Part shown: positions 52,121 through 61,269 of the stretch, in pieces | Layout: every line of letters starts with the position of its first letter | How positions within the stretch are numbered: the first letter of the stretch is position 1 | Origin: RGIG4140 sp045638265 | GTDB lineage: Bacteria; Pseudomonadota; Alphaproteobacteria; CAAHEQ01; UBA3637 | Length of the DNA: 64,000 bases | Assembly: GCA_045638265.1 (NCBI GenBank) | Contig: JAZUBA010000063.1 | Location: forward strand, 3,060 to 67,059 | Direction of reading: 5' to 3' | Translations under genes and position numbers: made by a program | The notes under the pieces: generated by a model | What the model was told of the DNA's origin: nothing | The model's database searches: none | What the model saw: only the letters and a program-made list of their open reading frames with translations

Positions 52121-55100
52121 TCACCAACTTCTATTTCTGATTTCCTTTATTTTTGCCAAAGAATCCTGCAACATTCTCTTTTTAACAGGCTGATCAAGAG
52201 CCGGTGAGCGCTTCATATCCCGAATGCGTACTTGTAACATTTTTGAAAAAGCAGGTAAAATATCTTCTTTTGATTCAATATCAACAATCATAGGCGCAGC
52301 TGTACCGATTTTACTTGTTCTTGCCTTCTTTATCTCATCTAATGCCGTTTGATAACTTGACCAATAATCGGAAAATTTAATCCAATTAAATGTTGTAATT
52401 TTTGATTCATCCATTAATTGATTTAACAACGGCACACACACTTCTGCATCAGTATGTCCTCCATCTGTAATATAGAAGAAATGTGAAAAACCTTCCTTTT
52501 CATTTGGATTTGTGCTACTATGAATGCGTTTCAATGTCTCACGAGTAGCATCAGCAATTTTATCATCATCACATCCGCCATAAGAATTCTTGTAAATAGA
52601 ACCCAATCTATCAGCAATTTCTTTTTCTGACATACCCGGTTCTACAATATATTGAACGGGATTAGTCATGATACCCAAATAAACATTAAACGCATCATTA
52701 CTTTTAACTGCTTCATTAATAATGCAACCTAACTCAATGGCAAAATCAGCCTTGCCAGCAGATTTTACAGACCCTGATGTGTCAATAAAAATACATATAT
52801 CAATCGGAGCCTTTTTAAGTGTTGGATTTAAAGGATTATTAAAATGACGATAATCATTAATGGTCATTTCTTGACGGGTATATTTTTTCTGAACACGATT
52901 CACAACAGAACGCACATCTAATGAGCGTTGAACAGAACCCTCCGGCAATAATTCCCGTCTGACTTTATCTCTCTCCGAATAATATTCATTTCGCAACTGA
53001 CCAAATAAATCCTTTAATTTCTTCAATAAAGAAACGTGTTTAGAAATAATTTGATTATATATATGCCGTTCTCTCGTATAAGTAGGAGGCGGTGTATTAC
53101 TCAAATTGTTCGTCAAAACCAATTCTTTTACACCATCTTGTAAAGCCTGTTCTTGTGCCGATGAATTTTGCTGTTCTTGACCGGCTTGATTAATCACATC
53201 CTGTATATTTTTGCCTTTATCCGAATCGGGAACTTGCTGATTAGTTCTTCGTCTTTCAGAAGGCGAGTTACAAACACGTGGGAATAATTTTTGAACAGGA
53301 TTATTTTTATTACTGTTCTCGTTATTTTCTTTTTTACCTTGACCATTTTGAGCGTTTTGATCTTCTTTCTTGTCTTTATCTTGACCGCCCTGGCCGTTTT
53401 GATCTTCTTTCTTGTCTTGACCTTGACCGCCATGACCGTTTTGATCTTCCTTCTTGTCTTGACCTTGACCGCCCTGACTAGATTGGTTTTCTTTATTCTC
53501 ATTCTGCCCTTTTGGGGTTTGTTCGTCTTTTTTATTTCCAACCTGACTACCTGATTGTTGGTTAGATTGTTGTCCTTCCTGACTTTGTTGCTGTCCGGAT
53601 TGTTGCCCTTGTTGACTTTGTTGTTGCCCAGATTGTTGGCCCGATTGTTGTTGTCTACGTTGTTGAGGAGTCATTTGCGATTGTTGTTGCATTTGTTGCA
53701 TAGCTTGTTGCATTTGATTTTGCATTTGACTTTGCTGTTGTTTTTGCTGTTGTTGACGTTCTTTCAACATCTTTTCCAATAAGGGTTGAATATAACGTTC
53801 AAACGATTCATCTGCCAATTTGCCTCGTTCTTGACAAGCTTCTTCAATTTTTGTACGAATACTGGAACGCTTTGAATAAATATTTGTTGGGATTTGTTGC
53901 GCTTCAATTTGAGCGGAAACTTCAATAATATCATCAATAACTTCTTGACCACGAATCGTTCTTCCTTTTTTATCTTTACCGATAAGCCAATCATAATGGA
54001 CACCGATTTTTTCCCAATTCTCTCTCTTATTTTCAAACAATCCGTTATTAACATAAAAAGCGTATCGCATTACCTTTTTGAAATTCAAAAATTCCGCCAT
54101 CGGAAGACGTTGATTTTGAAGTTCTTCTTGTTTTTTCATTTCAGGCGTTATTAATGATTTATATTCTGATCTGTCTTTGATAAACCCCCATCCTGCAACA
54201 ATATCTGTTTCAAAAACATTAATATCATAAGCCAAATCCTGATGATATAAATTTTTTTCTGTTAAAACCTTACAAAAACCACTAGCGAAACTGTTTTCAG
54301 CTTCATCAAACCACATATGACGTAATTCTGCTTCCAGCTGCAACAATTCAGCTTCCTGCATTCGTTTTGTTAATTTTTCAATTCTTTCATTTTCCGGTAA
54401 ATTTTCAACATCCTCATTTATTGTTTCCGGATTTGTTTTTTTCATAAGTTCTTCACGGACCTGCTCTCCTTTCGGTGAAAAAGTAACCGTTCCACTGGCA
54501 TGTGCTAACTCATGAAAAACAACAGCAACCATGTGTTCTGAACCACCAATCAAATGCCACAATAAATCTAAATTAACCAGATTTTCACTCGGTGAAAAAT
54601 AATACCCAACACCTTGCGGATATGACGAACCACCCCAACGAATATACATATCATTATGAACAAAGCCACGACTGGCAAGCATAACCGTTACTTCGCTTAA
54701 CTTTTTTTGCATAAAAGGGGTTGCTTTTAACTGTTCCCAAATGGCTGAATTAACCACACCGTTTTCAGATTGATTTTCTGATGGCCATTTTTGCATTTGT
54801 TCCGGATTTGACACAATACGCATCAACGCCAAACCCCAAACAAATTGCAACAACGGATGATCTAACACAAGTTCACCTTTGGCAGCACCACGCTCATATG
54901 CCTGATTTGCCAAAGACAATTGTGTTTGCAAAACCGTTTCATCTATATCATCAAACGATTTAGAAACATCTTTAACCTTTTGAACTAGGCGTTTATAACA
55001 ATCATCCGTAAATTGTCCCGCTAAACAAAAATGAGAAGCATCAATTCGCAACGGTGTCATTTTTTCCTTTAAAATGACATCAATTGAACGATCATTATCT

Positions 55101-55132
55101 GGTTTACCCAATCCAAACAAGTTAAAAACCAT
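52121..55132 (-). CDS. VWA-domain protein with HELAH metallopeptidase-like domain (MoxR partner type)
   Basis: This is a 1003-residue cytoplasmic protein. Residues 207-211 are HELAH in a helix (AVVFHELAHASG), in a region like the putative metallopeptidase part of DUF2201-type proteins. Residues about 460-660 form a low-complexity linker: Gln/Met-rich, then 14-residue QGQDKKEDQNGxGG repeats. The C-terminal VWA domain has the MIDAS DTSGS (784-788), and YITDGGHTD further on. MoxR-type ATPases commonly pair with such VWA proteins in chaperone or conflict systems, and one is encoded just upstream. CobT of cobaltochelatase has a related layout, but no cobalamin genes are near. Confidence 0.8.
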   Translation of the reverse strand: MVFNLFGLGKPDNDRSIDVILKEKMTPLRIDASHFCLAGQFTDDCYKRLVQKVKDVSKSFDDIDETVLQTQLSLANQAYERGAAKGELVLDHPLLQFVWGLALMRIVSNPEQMQKWPSENQSENGVVNSAIWEQLKATPFMQKKLSEVTVMLASRGFVHNDMYIRWGGSSYPQGVGYYFSPSENLVNLDLLWHLIGGSEHMVAVVFHELAHASGTVTFSPKGEQVREELMKKTNPETINEDVENLPENERIEKLTKRMQEAELLQLEAELRHMWFDEAENSFASGFCKVLTEKNLYHQDLAYDINVFETDIVAGWGFIKDRSEYKSLITPEMKKQEELQNQRLPMAEFLNFKKVMRYAFYVNNGLFENKRENWEKIGVHYDWLIGKDKKGRTIRGQEVIDDIIEVSAQIEAQQIPTNIYSKRSSIRTKIEEACQERGKLADESFERYIQPLLEKMLKERQQQQKQQQSQMQNQMQQAMQQMQQQSQMTPQQRRQQQSGQQSGQQQSQQGQQSGQQQSQEGQQSNQQSGSQVGNKKDEQTPKGQNENKENQSSQGGQGQDKKEDQNGHGGQGQDKKEDQNGQGGQDKDKKEDQNAQNGQGKKENNENSNKNNPVQKLFPRVCNSPSERRRTNQQVPDSDKGKNIQDVINQAGQEQQNSSAQEQALQDGVKELVLTNNLSNTPPPTYTRERHIYNQIISKHVSLLKKLKDLFGQLRNEYYSERDKVRRELLPEGSVQRSLDVRSVVNRVQKKYTRQEMTINDYRHFNNPLNPTLKKAPIDICIFIDTSGSVKSAGKADFAIELGCIINEAVKSNDAFNVYLGIMTNPVQYIVEPGMSEKEIADRLGSIYKNSYGGCDDDKIADATRETLKRIHSSTNPNEKEGFSHFFYITDGGHTDAEVCVPLLNQLMDESKITTFNWIKFSDYWSSYQTALDEIKKARTSKIGTAAPMIVDIESKEDILPAFSKMLQVRIRDMKRSPALDQPVKKRMLQDSLAKIKEIRNRSW
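53340..53480 (-). repeat. Tandem 42-bp coding repeats in the VWA protein linker
   Basis: About three copies of a 42-base unit (14 residues, QGQDKKEDQNGxGG) lie in tandem in the linker, differing at a few bases. Such arrays can change copy number by slippage without breaking the frame. Confidence 0.7.
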
Positions 55133-55150
55133 TTTTTAGTCCTTCTGCAA

Positions 55151-55441
55151 TTATACCAAACTATAAAATATCCGATGTGTATTAGAACAACGCATAACCA
55201 TTTTTTCTAATGCCGGTTTATTAATTAAATAAGCCGATACAACAACATCTTGTTTTGTCTCATCGGCTAATGCTTCTTCAAAATCCGAAACACTTTGTGC
55301 CATGCAAATACCATTTTCTTCTAATTCACTCAAAACCCATGCATCACGAATTTCATAGACACTTGACAAGCCGATTTTTCCAACATAAGCTTCTTGAATT
55401 TTCACCAAAACACTTGTCAATAAAATTTCTTTTTTATCCAT
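55151..55441 (-). CDS. 96-residue protein between AAA ATPase and VWA genes
   Basis: This small soluble protein starts in the stop codon of the ATPase gene (TAATG), so it is translationally coupled. It is acidic (SVSDFEEALADETKQ) with a beta-strand-like C-terminus (DVVVSAYLINK ... HRIFYSLV). No family is recognised. Its fixed place between the two partners suggests an adaptor. Confidence 0.65.
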   Translation of the reverse strand: MDKKEILLTSVLVKIQEAYVGKIGLSSVYEIRDAWVLSELEENGICMAQSVSDFEEALADETKQDVVVSAYLINKPALEKMVMRCSNTHRIFYSLV

Positions 55442-57990
55442 TATCTTCCCCTTTTATTTGCTAATGCATAATTTGGTTTAAATACCGTTGCATTTGTTAC
55501 TTCACTTTGTTGATATGATTGAGACGGTTTTGCCAACATTCCCCCTAAATTAAAAGTTGTTTCCCATTTCATGTAACCACTCAACATTGTTTCCACCATC
55601 ATAATCTGGTCTTCACTCACTAAGTTAGTAACTCGTTTTTGCAATTCATCAGCAGAAACTTTATTACGATCTAAATAGACTCGATTCTTTTTTGTAAAGA
55701 ATCTTAAGGCTTCTTGTGAAACATCATCACCGATAACAAGTAAATTATCCGTATCTTTATTATAAAATACAAACATATAAGACGGCTTGTTATCTTTGCC
55801 CAAAACTCTACAAAATGAACATTTAACATTTGCCTGTTTATCATTATAAACACCATACGCTTTAAAATCACTACTGGCTTCAGCTCCTTTTGGAATTTGA
55901 AATACATGTTCTAAATTCATACTTTTTGTTTCATCTAGACTTAATGCAACCAATAAATTTTCTGCTGAAATTGTCGGTGCTGTTGTATCTGCAACAACTT
56001 CTGCCTGTCCAAGCATTTGTTGCGAAACTTCATCTACATCTTCATTTAAGACCAACAAACTTTTAGCCTTATATGCCGTTTGCAATATACTTGACTTATC
56101 ATCAGCTATTGTTTGAATTGTTGCCGAAACAACACTTAACGGTAAAATTTCTTCATCTGATTCTTTTGCAATTTCAGGATATTTATCACGTAAAACATTA
56201 GAAATAACAGATTGTAATCTCTTATAATATGAACCTGTTTCAGCAACTTCAATATTATACAAATCAGCAATTCTCGTCTGATTTGTTTTTGCTTCTTTTG
56301 TTATTGCCGGCAATACACCATTCTGATAAGCAATCTGTTTTGCTTTATCCAACATCGCTTTTGTGGTTTTTTCTTCAATTTTACGAACACCCATATCTTG
56401 TGGAACAAAAGTGATTTCTAGCCACTCACGCATCACGTTTTCCAACCTGTTACCCCGTGTTGCGTATCGTTCTTTTTCTGATACAATAGCAGCAGATGAT
56501 GTTCCTTTTACTGCACCCAATTTAGGCAAACGCATACTTGTTACTTCACCTTTTAAAATGTCAGCTTCAATAAAGAATCTCGGGATAATACGAAAATCAA
56601 TGTTCTTTGTTTCCAAGAACGCTTCGTAACTAGGTTCTAACAAAACTTCTTCACCTCTACCGGTTGTAATTTTATCATAAGGAGCCCGTCTTTGTGCCAA
56701 TGATTTAATGTCGTAGAAAAAACGACCCATTTGGCGACTTAATGCAATAATTTTACCAGCATTATTAATATTATACATTTGCCATTGAGGAATCGCATCA
56801 ATTTCTTTTTTCGTCAAACCAATTGTGCGTGCCGTTTTTAAAAAACTGATAAAATCCTGTAAAGACCGTTGACTTTTTCCATCAACAGAAAAGGCATCAA
56901 ACAAAATTGTCCCTGGAACACCCAACAAATAAGAAGAAATCATATCCGATATATCGTCTGCCGTTGTATCAGGAATTGTACGCAAAGAAAAACCCTCCGG
57001 CACACGAGATAAGAACGGATCATTAAATGATTGAGAACCCATCCCATCAACAGCTTGGTTACCCGTAAAATTCAAGAAGAATGTTGAAGGAATATTTTTC
57101 TTATCAAGAACCAACTCTTTACCATTTGCACCACGAATGGTAAAAGTAGCCATATTGGGCGAGTTTAAAAAGTTCAACAAACCATATAAATTATCCATTG
57201 TACCAAAACGAGCCCTGTTTAACTCATCCAAGATAACAGGACGACCATAATCAGGCGATTGCGGGTCAAATACACGGTATAATTCCCCATCTTGCATAAC
57301 AATACCGACTTCAGAAGATTCTTTACTTAGCTCAATACCTTCCGCTTTACAAACTTCTCGCAACATACTTTGAAAAACCTGAACAGAGTGTTCTTGTTCC
57401 GCCAAATCATTTCCTTCAAATGCAATTCCGCTCCAATCAGCAGTAACCATTCCGTTTTCATCTTCAATCAGAGCAGAACCCATAACCGTGCGTAATTTCT
57501 CTAAACTGACATCTGACAATCCACCATCCATTCCTTTATTACGCATTACGATTTTGGCATCAATAGCTGCTTTTTCTCTATTGGCAGATTTTGAATCAAA
57601 TGTTGGATTTTCAAATAATGTTTTTAAATCTTTATCCGAACAGTCAACTAAAATTGCTCCCCGTTCGTGTTGCATTTTACCAACATTATTAAAGAAAAAT
57701 GTTTTACCCGTACCCGGAGCCCCCAAAAACCCGGAAGCATACGTTTTTAAACTTCTGTCATTCAACTGATTACGCCTGTCAAATTCTGCATTAATAGCCG
57801 ACAACATGCTTCTGGTTGACAAATTACGAATATACATACCATAAACATAATCATTTAAATCTATACCATTCGGAGCTGTTAAATTAACATCTAACTCAAT
57901 CGGCATATTACCGGCACGAGCTCCCAAATTACCTTTTTCATTACTATCAATTAACGGATAACTTTCTGTTCCTAAATAGATTTTTGCCAT
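55441..57990 (-). CDS. MoxR/CobS-like AAA+ ATPase
   Basis: This is an 849-residue protein, started at the ATG at 57990; GGAG upstream overlaps an alternative GTG at 57996. The AAA+ core holds Walker A GAPGTGKT (90-97), Walker B PVILDELNRA (about 262-271) and sensor-1-like STFFLNFTGN, followed by FNDPFLSRVPEGF, a MoxR/CobS-type pattern. The N-terminal 60 residues and the C-terminal 400 or so have no recognised domain, making it more than twice the length of ordinary MoxR proteins. It heads an operon with the 96-residue protein, the VWA protein and two ankyrin proteins. ATP-driven remodelling of a target selected by these partners is inferred. Confidence 0.82.
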   Translation of the reverse strand: MAKIYLGTESYPLIDSNEKGNLGARAGNMPIELDVNLTAPNGIDLNDYVYGMYIRNLSTRSMLSAINAEFDRRNQLNDRSLKTYASGFLGAPGTGKTFFFNNVGKMQHERGAILVDCSDKDLKTLFENPTFDSKSANREKAAIDAKIVMRNKGMDGGLSDVSLEKLRTVMGSALIEDENGMVTADWSGIAFEGNDLAEQEHSVQVFQSMLREVCKAEGIELSKESSEVGIVMQDGELYRVFDPQSPDYGRPVILDELNRARFGTMDNLYGLLNFLNSPNMATFTIRGANGKELVLDKKNIPSTFFLNFTGNQAVDGMGSQSFNDPFLSRVPEGFSLRTIPDTTADDISDMISSYLLGVPGTILFDAFSVDGKSQRSLQDFISFLKTARTIGLTKKEIDAIPQWQMYNINNAGKIIALSRQMGRFFYDIKSLAQRRAPYDKITTGRGEEVLLEPSYEAFLETKNIDFRIIPRFFIEADILKGEVTSMRLPKLGAVKGTSSAAIVSEKERYATRGNRLENVMREWLEITFVPQDMGVRKIEEKTTKAMLDKAKQIAYQNGVLPAITKEAKTNQTRIADLYNIEVAETGSYYKRLQSVISNVLRDKYPEIAKESDEEILPLSVVSATIQTIADDKSSILQTAYKAKSLLVLNEDVDEVSQQMLGQAEVVADTTAPTISAENLLVALSLDETKSMNLEHVFQIPKGAEASSDFKAYGVYNDKQANVKCSFCRVLGKDNKPSYMFVFYNKDTDNLLVIGDDVSQEALRFFTKKNRVYLDRNKVSADELQKRVTNLVSEDQIMMVETMLSGYMKWETTFNLGGMLAKPSQSYQQSEVTNATVFKPNYALANKRGR

Positions 57991-58093
57991 AATCACTCCA
58001 TTTAATTTAAAATTTATAGATGTGATTAGTATATTCGATATTTTTATTTTTGTAAACTATTTTTTTACTTTTTTTACAAAAACTCCATAAAAA

Positions 58094-58131
58094 AACCCTT
58101 TAATAATTGCAATAACAATTTTTAAAGGGTT
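58094..58131 (-). terminator. Terminator after the small beta-barrel gene
   Basis: AACCCTTTAA (58094-58103) pairs with TTAAAGGGTT (58122-58131), with an inner AATTG/CAATT stem. The minus strand has a T run after it. Confidence 0.8.
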
Positions 58132-58154
58132 AATTCAAAAAATTTTTCTAACAA

Positions 58155-58703
58155 TTAAAATAAAAACCGCAAACCGGCATAAACTTCTTGCGCACCAAAA
58201 TGCAATTCATCGTTTTTAACAGTAACATCACCCATATCTACGTAACGATATCCACTATCAAAAGTAACATTTCGAGTCAAACGAATACCAACACCAACCG
58301 TTGCATTCCATGCAAAAGATGTTCCCGTTTCATCATGTGTTGAACCATATTCATCCATTTTGTAAAAAGCCGTTCCAACACCCCCACCAACATAAGGACG
58401 AACATATCTTGTTACATTTAAATCAACATAACCGTTTGCCATTACTCTTTGAAACTGAACATTTGTTTTTGTACCTTCATATTTAGCTTTTCCCAAAACC
58501 GAATATTCCACTTCTGCCCGAATAGGTCCCCGATAAGCTCCAACATATGCCGAACCAAATCCGGTTGTATCATATTTATCAATAACTTCTGTTTCATTAA
58601 CATCAGAACCGCCAACCCGAAAACCAAAATATCCACCGGCACAAGCAACATGACTGACCAACAATCCAAGCAATCCAATTCCAAAATATGAAACAATACG
58701 CAT
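58155..58703 (-). CDS. Small outer-membrane beta-barrel protein
   Basis: This 182-residue protein is started at the ATG at 58703 (GGAGG upstream). The signal peptide ends at ACAGG. The mature chain is alternating polar/aromatic beta strands (GYFGFRVGG, SAYVGAYRGPIRAEVEYSVLG, YVRPYVGGGVGTAFY, YRYVDMGDV) and ends AGLRFLF, the terminal Phe of an outer-membrane barrel. It resembles OmpA-barrel/Omp25-like surface proteins of alphaproteobacteria. Specific function unknown. Confidence 0.85.
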   Translation of the reverse strand: MRIVSYFGIGLLGLLVSHVACAGGYFGFRVGGSDVNETEVIDKYDTTGFGSAYVGAYRGPIRAEVEYSVLGKAKYEGTKTNVQFQRVMANGYVDLNVTRYVRPYVGGGVGTAFYKMDEYGSTHDETGTSFAWNATVGVGIRLTRNVTFDSGYRYVDMGDVTVKNDELHFGAQEVYAGLRFLF

Positions 58704-58840
58704 ACAATCCTCCATAATTTTTTGCATTATATCGTATTCAACAACAAGAGTCAAATATATATTTCAAAAAAGTGTCATATTTCTTTAATTTTATTCAAAA
58801 TAAAAAAGTCTTGTCATATAATAACAAGACTTTTATTTAT

Positions 58841-59722
58841 CTATCTTACAATATTTCCGGTTAAATCTGTGCCTCCCCATTCAACAACGGTAAATCCGTT
58901 TCGCTGTGGTGTTTCAGGTAAAATCTGTTCCGTTACATCAATCGGCTCTTTCAGATTTTTAAAAGCCATCATCACACGAATAACCGTATCCGGTTTTGGC
59001 GAAATATATAATGGCATATTTTTATCCTGTTCGGCAATTGTTTTGAAATAAATTAAATTGTAAGGTGAGCTTTCTAATCTCGGCAACCAGTAAATGATAA
59101 ATTCATTAGCTTCCCGTTCATTTAAACCTAATACGGCCAGTTTTTCTTCAAGGAAAGAAATAGTATCTTCACCTTTAACAACAAATCCTGTTGTTATATC
59201 AGGTTGATTATGATTAATACCTTCCCAATACAATGCATATAAAGAGCGTTTTGTTTGAATATCTGTTAAATCCCCATTCGGTTGTGCGATAACTTGCCAT
59301 TTGTCTTTATATTTCGGATAAGTATGTGTTAACTTTTGCGGATTACCAAGTTTAACCGTTACTTCCGTTTGTGCGCTTGGATAAAGATAGATAATAGGTT
59401 TAGCATCAGCAACAAAAACATACTCAAATAACGATGCTCCCCCAATCAGTAGTAGGAATAAAACTGTCATATTAACATACCAATACCACCGTAGTCTTTT
59501 AAATATACCTATGATAAAAAATAGTACCATTAAACCAATGAGAGTTTTTTCATAAGAAAAAAAGAAACTTAATTCTAAATAAACAAAGCAAGTTAAAACA
59601 AAATAAAAAATGCATTTTACCCTGTAAACTGACTTTGGTATCCTTTTTTTCGTATCCGTCAATGTTTCTGTATCAGTTGTTTCTTCTTTGGACTCAACGA
59701 TTTCATTTTCTTTCTTCGTCAT
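58841..59722 (-). CDS. Membrane protein with KPIIYLYP domain (copy 1)
   Basis: This 293-residue protein has an acidic N-terminus, then two or three hydrophobic segments (about 30-110). A soluble domain of about 180 residues begins with DAKPIIYLYPSAQTEV and ends WGGTDLTGNIVR. The domain, with YPKYKDKWQVIAQPNG and FIIYWLPRLESS, is seen in many uncharacterised bacterial proteins; I know no proven function. The adjacent gene carries an almost identical copy after a different N-terminus. AAGGAG precedes the start; the two genes are 26 bases apart. Confidence 0.7.
   Translation of the reverse strand: MTKKENEIVESKEETTDTETLTDTKKRIPKSVYRVKCIFYFVLTCFVYLELSFFFSYEKTLIGLMVLFFIIGIFKRLRWYWYVNMTVLFLLLIGGASLFEYVFVADAKPIIYLYPSAQTEVTVKLGNPQKLTHTYPKYKDKWQVIAQPNGDLTDIQTKRSLYALYWEGINHNQPDITTGFVVKGEDTISFLEEKLAVLGLNEREANEFIIYWLPRLESSPYNLIYFKTIAEQDKNMPLYISPKPDTVIRVMMAFKNLKEPIDVTEQILPETPQRNGFTVVEWGGTDLTGNIVR
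58846..59400 (-). repeat. Duplicated KPIIYLYP-domain coding sequence (copy at 59754-60303)
   Basis: The bases here and at 59754-60303 agree at most positions, differing mainly at third-codon bases. The upstream parts of the two genes are unrelated or strongly diverged. Confidence 0.75.
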
Positions 59723-59748
59723 AATTAGGTTCTCCTTTATAACTTTTT

Positions 59749-60798
59749 TTATCTTACAATATTTCCGGTTAAATCAGTGCCACCCCATTCAACAACAGTA
59801 AATCCGTTTCGTTGAGGTGTTTGAGGTAACACTTGTTCCTCTACTTCAATCGGCTCATTCAGATTTTTAAATGCCATCATCACACGAATAACCGTATCCG
59901 GTTTTGGTGAAATATATAACGGCATATTTTTATCCTGTTCGGCAATCGTTTTGAAATAAATTAAATTGTAAGGTGAACTTTCCAATATCGGTAACCAGTA
60001 AATGATAAATTCATTAGCTTCCCGTTCATTTAAACCTAATACAGCCAGTTTTTCTTCAAGGAATGAAATGGTATCCTCACCTTTAACAATAAATCCAGTT
60101 GTTGTTTCGTTGTTATCATTGTTCACGCCTTCCCAATACAATGCATATAAAGACCGTTTTGTTTGAATATCTGTTAAATCCCCATTGGGTTGAGCGATAA
60201 CTTGCCATTTGTCTTTATATTTCGGATAAGTATGCGTTAACTTTTGTGGATTGCCCAGTTTAACTGTTACTTCCGTTTGTTCGGTTGGATAAAGATAAAT
60301 AATGGGTTTAAAATCTCCACTTGTACGATCATCATTAAATATTGAGTCATTTTTATGTTCTGGCACTGAAAATACGAATCCGATAATACATACAAATACA
60401 ATAAAAAACCAGTGCCATTTTATTTTTTTGCGTTGGTTTAAAAATAACAATACAAGAGCGATAATTGTTAAGCATAAACAAATATATTTTGCCCATATAA
60501 CATCTATTACATTGCATAAAGGAAATAATTTTCTTATACCTGATAAAAAGTTAAACTCTTGTGGCAATAAGAAATTAAACTCTTGTAACAATAATATGAT
60601 ATATACTCCAAAAAATATATTGACAATCATTTTTGCTAATTTTTTTTGTGTTTTAAATACGATATCTTCATTAACAAGAGATTTATTTTTCTCAGAAGAT
60701 TGGTCGGAAACTACATCTTCCATTTGAGCATTAAACTGTTCTGAATTAAGATTTTTTTCAGGTGCCAAAATATTTTCATTTTCTTGTTTCGTATTCAT
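59749..60798 (-). CDS. Membrane protein with KPIIYLYP domain (copy 2)
   Basis: This 349-residue protein is started at the ATG at 60798, with GGAG nine bases upstream; the open frame goes to 60852. The polar, acidic N-terminus (about 60 residues) is followed by hydrophobic segments to about 150 and then the same C-terminal domain as copy 1 (KPIIYLYPTEQTEV to NIVR). The N-terminal third differs from copy 1 in sequence though not in overall plan. This gene is upstream in the pair and probably transcribed first. Function unknown. Confidence 0.7.
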   Translation of the reverse strand: MNTKQENENILAPEKNLNSEQFNAQMEDVVSDQSSEKNKSLVNEDIVFKTQKKLAKMIVNIFFGVYIILLLQEFNFLLPQEFNFLSGIRKLFPLCNVIDVIWAKYICLCLTIIALVLLFLNQRKKIKWHWFFIVFVCIIGFVFSVPEHKNDSIFNDDRTSGDFKPIIYLYPTEQTEVTVKLGNPQKLTHTYPKYKDKWQVIAQPNGDLTDIQTKRSLYALYWEGVNNDNNETTTGFIVKGEDTISFLEEKLAVLGLNEREANEFIIYWLPILESSPYNLIYFKTIAEQDKNMPLYISPKPDTVIRVMMAFKNLNEPIEVEEQVLPQTPQRNGFTVVEWGGTDLTGNIVR

Positions 60799-60920
60799 TG
60801 TTTCGTTCTCCATTTTATTGACTATTATTGTATAGCAAACAAACCAAAACAAATCAAATAAAAAAATCTCTTTCAGGCAGATAACCTAAAAGAGATTTTG
60901 AACATTAAGCGTAAAAGAGA

Positions 60921-61136
60921 TTAGAATCCTTCAATGCTAAAACGTTTACGACGCATTTTACGAGAACGACGAATACATTCCGTTGCTTTGCGAGCTTTCT
61001 TTTCAGATGGCTTTTCGTAATAACGACGCAATTTCATTTCACGGAAACTACCTTCACGTTGCATTTTTTTCTTCAAAACACGTAAAGCTTGTTCTACGTT
61101 ATTGTCGTGGACAACGATTGTAACTATGGGACTCAC
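60921..61136 (-). CDS. rpsU: 30S ribosomal protein bS21 (start codon uncertain: GTG at 61136 or AUA at 61127)
   Basis: The protein is plainly bS21: HDNNVEQALRVLKKKMQREG then FREMKLRRYYEKPSEKKARK, with a basic C-terminus. The frame as given uses a GTG at 61136 (71 residues). That GTG overlaps the ribosome site GAGGTGA itself, which makes it an unlikely initiator. An ATA at 61127-61125 lies at ideal distance (8 bases after GAGG) and would give MVTIVVHDNNV, the length normal for bS21. No ATG is available. Either an AUA start or a base error must be considered. The strong, extended Shine-Dalgarno is itself notable, since bS21 acts at the ribosome's anti-Shine-Dalgarno region. Confidence 0.93.
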   Translation of the reverse strand: MSPIVTIVVHDNNVEQALRVLKKKMQREGSFREMKLRRYYEKPSEKKARKATECIRRSRKMRRKRFSIEGF

Positions 61137-61228
61137 CTCTCTTTCAGATCTGATTTTTTGATATTATATCAGAAAATTTTTCAAATTGCAAGTGTTTTTT
61201 TTAATTAGCATTTTAAATAGACAAAAAA

Positions 61229-61260
61229 ACACCGACCTAAAACAGGCCGATGCTTTTTTT
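61229..61260 (-). terminator. Terminator after GlyRS
   Basis: On the minus strand GCATCGGCCT pairs with AGGTCGGTGT (with G-U pairs) around GTTTT, followed by seven T. Confidence 0.85.
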
Positions 61261-61269
61261 AAAATAAAC

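Noticed and set aside
53278..53782. Plus-strand hydrophobic Leu/Phe-rich frames opposite the VWA gene
   Set aside because: They are the complement of the Gln/Lys/Asp-rich linker repeats and lack starts with ribosome sites.
52121..57990. Cobaltochelatase CobS/CobT
   Set aside because: ATPase and VWA resemblance exists, but lengths differ greatly, the VWA protein has a HELAH domain, ankyrin genes follow and no cobalamin genes are in the window.
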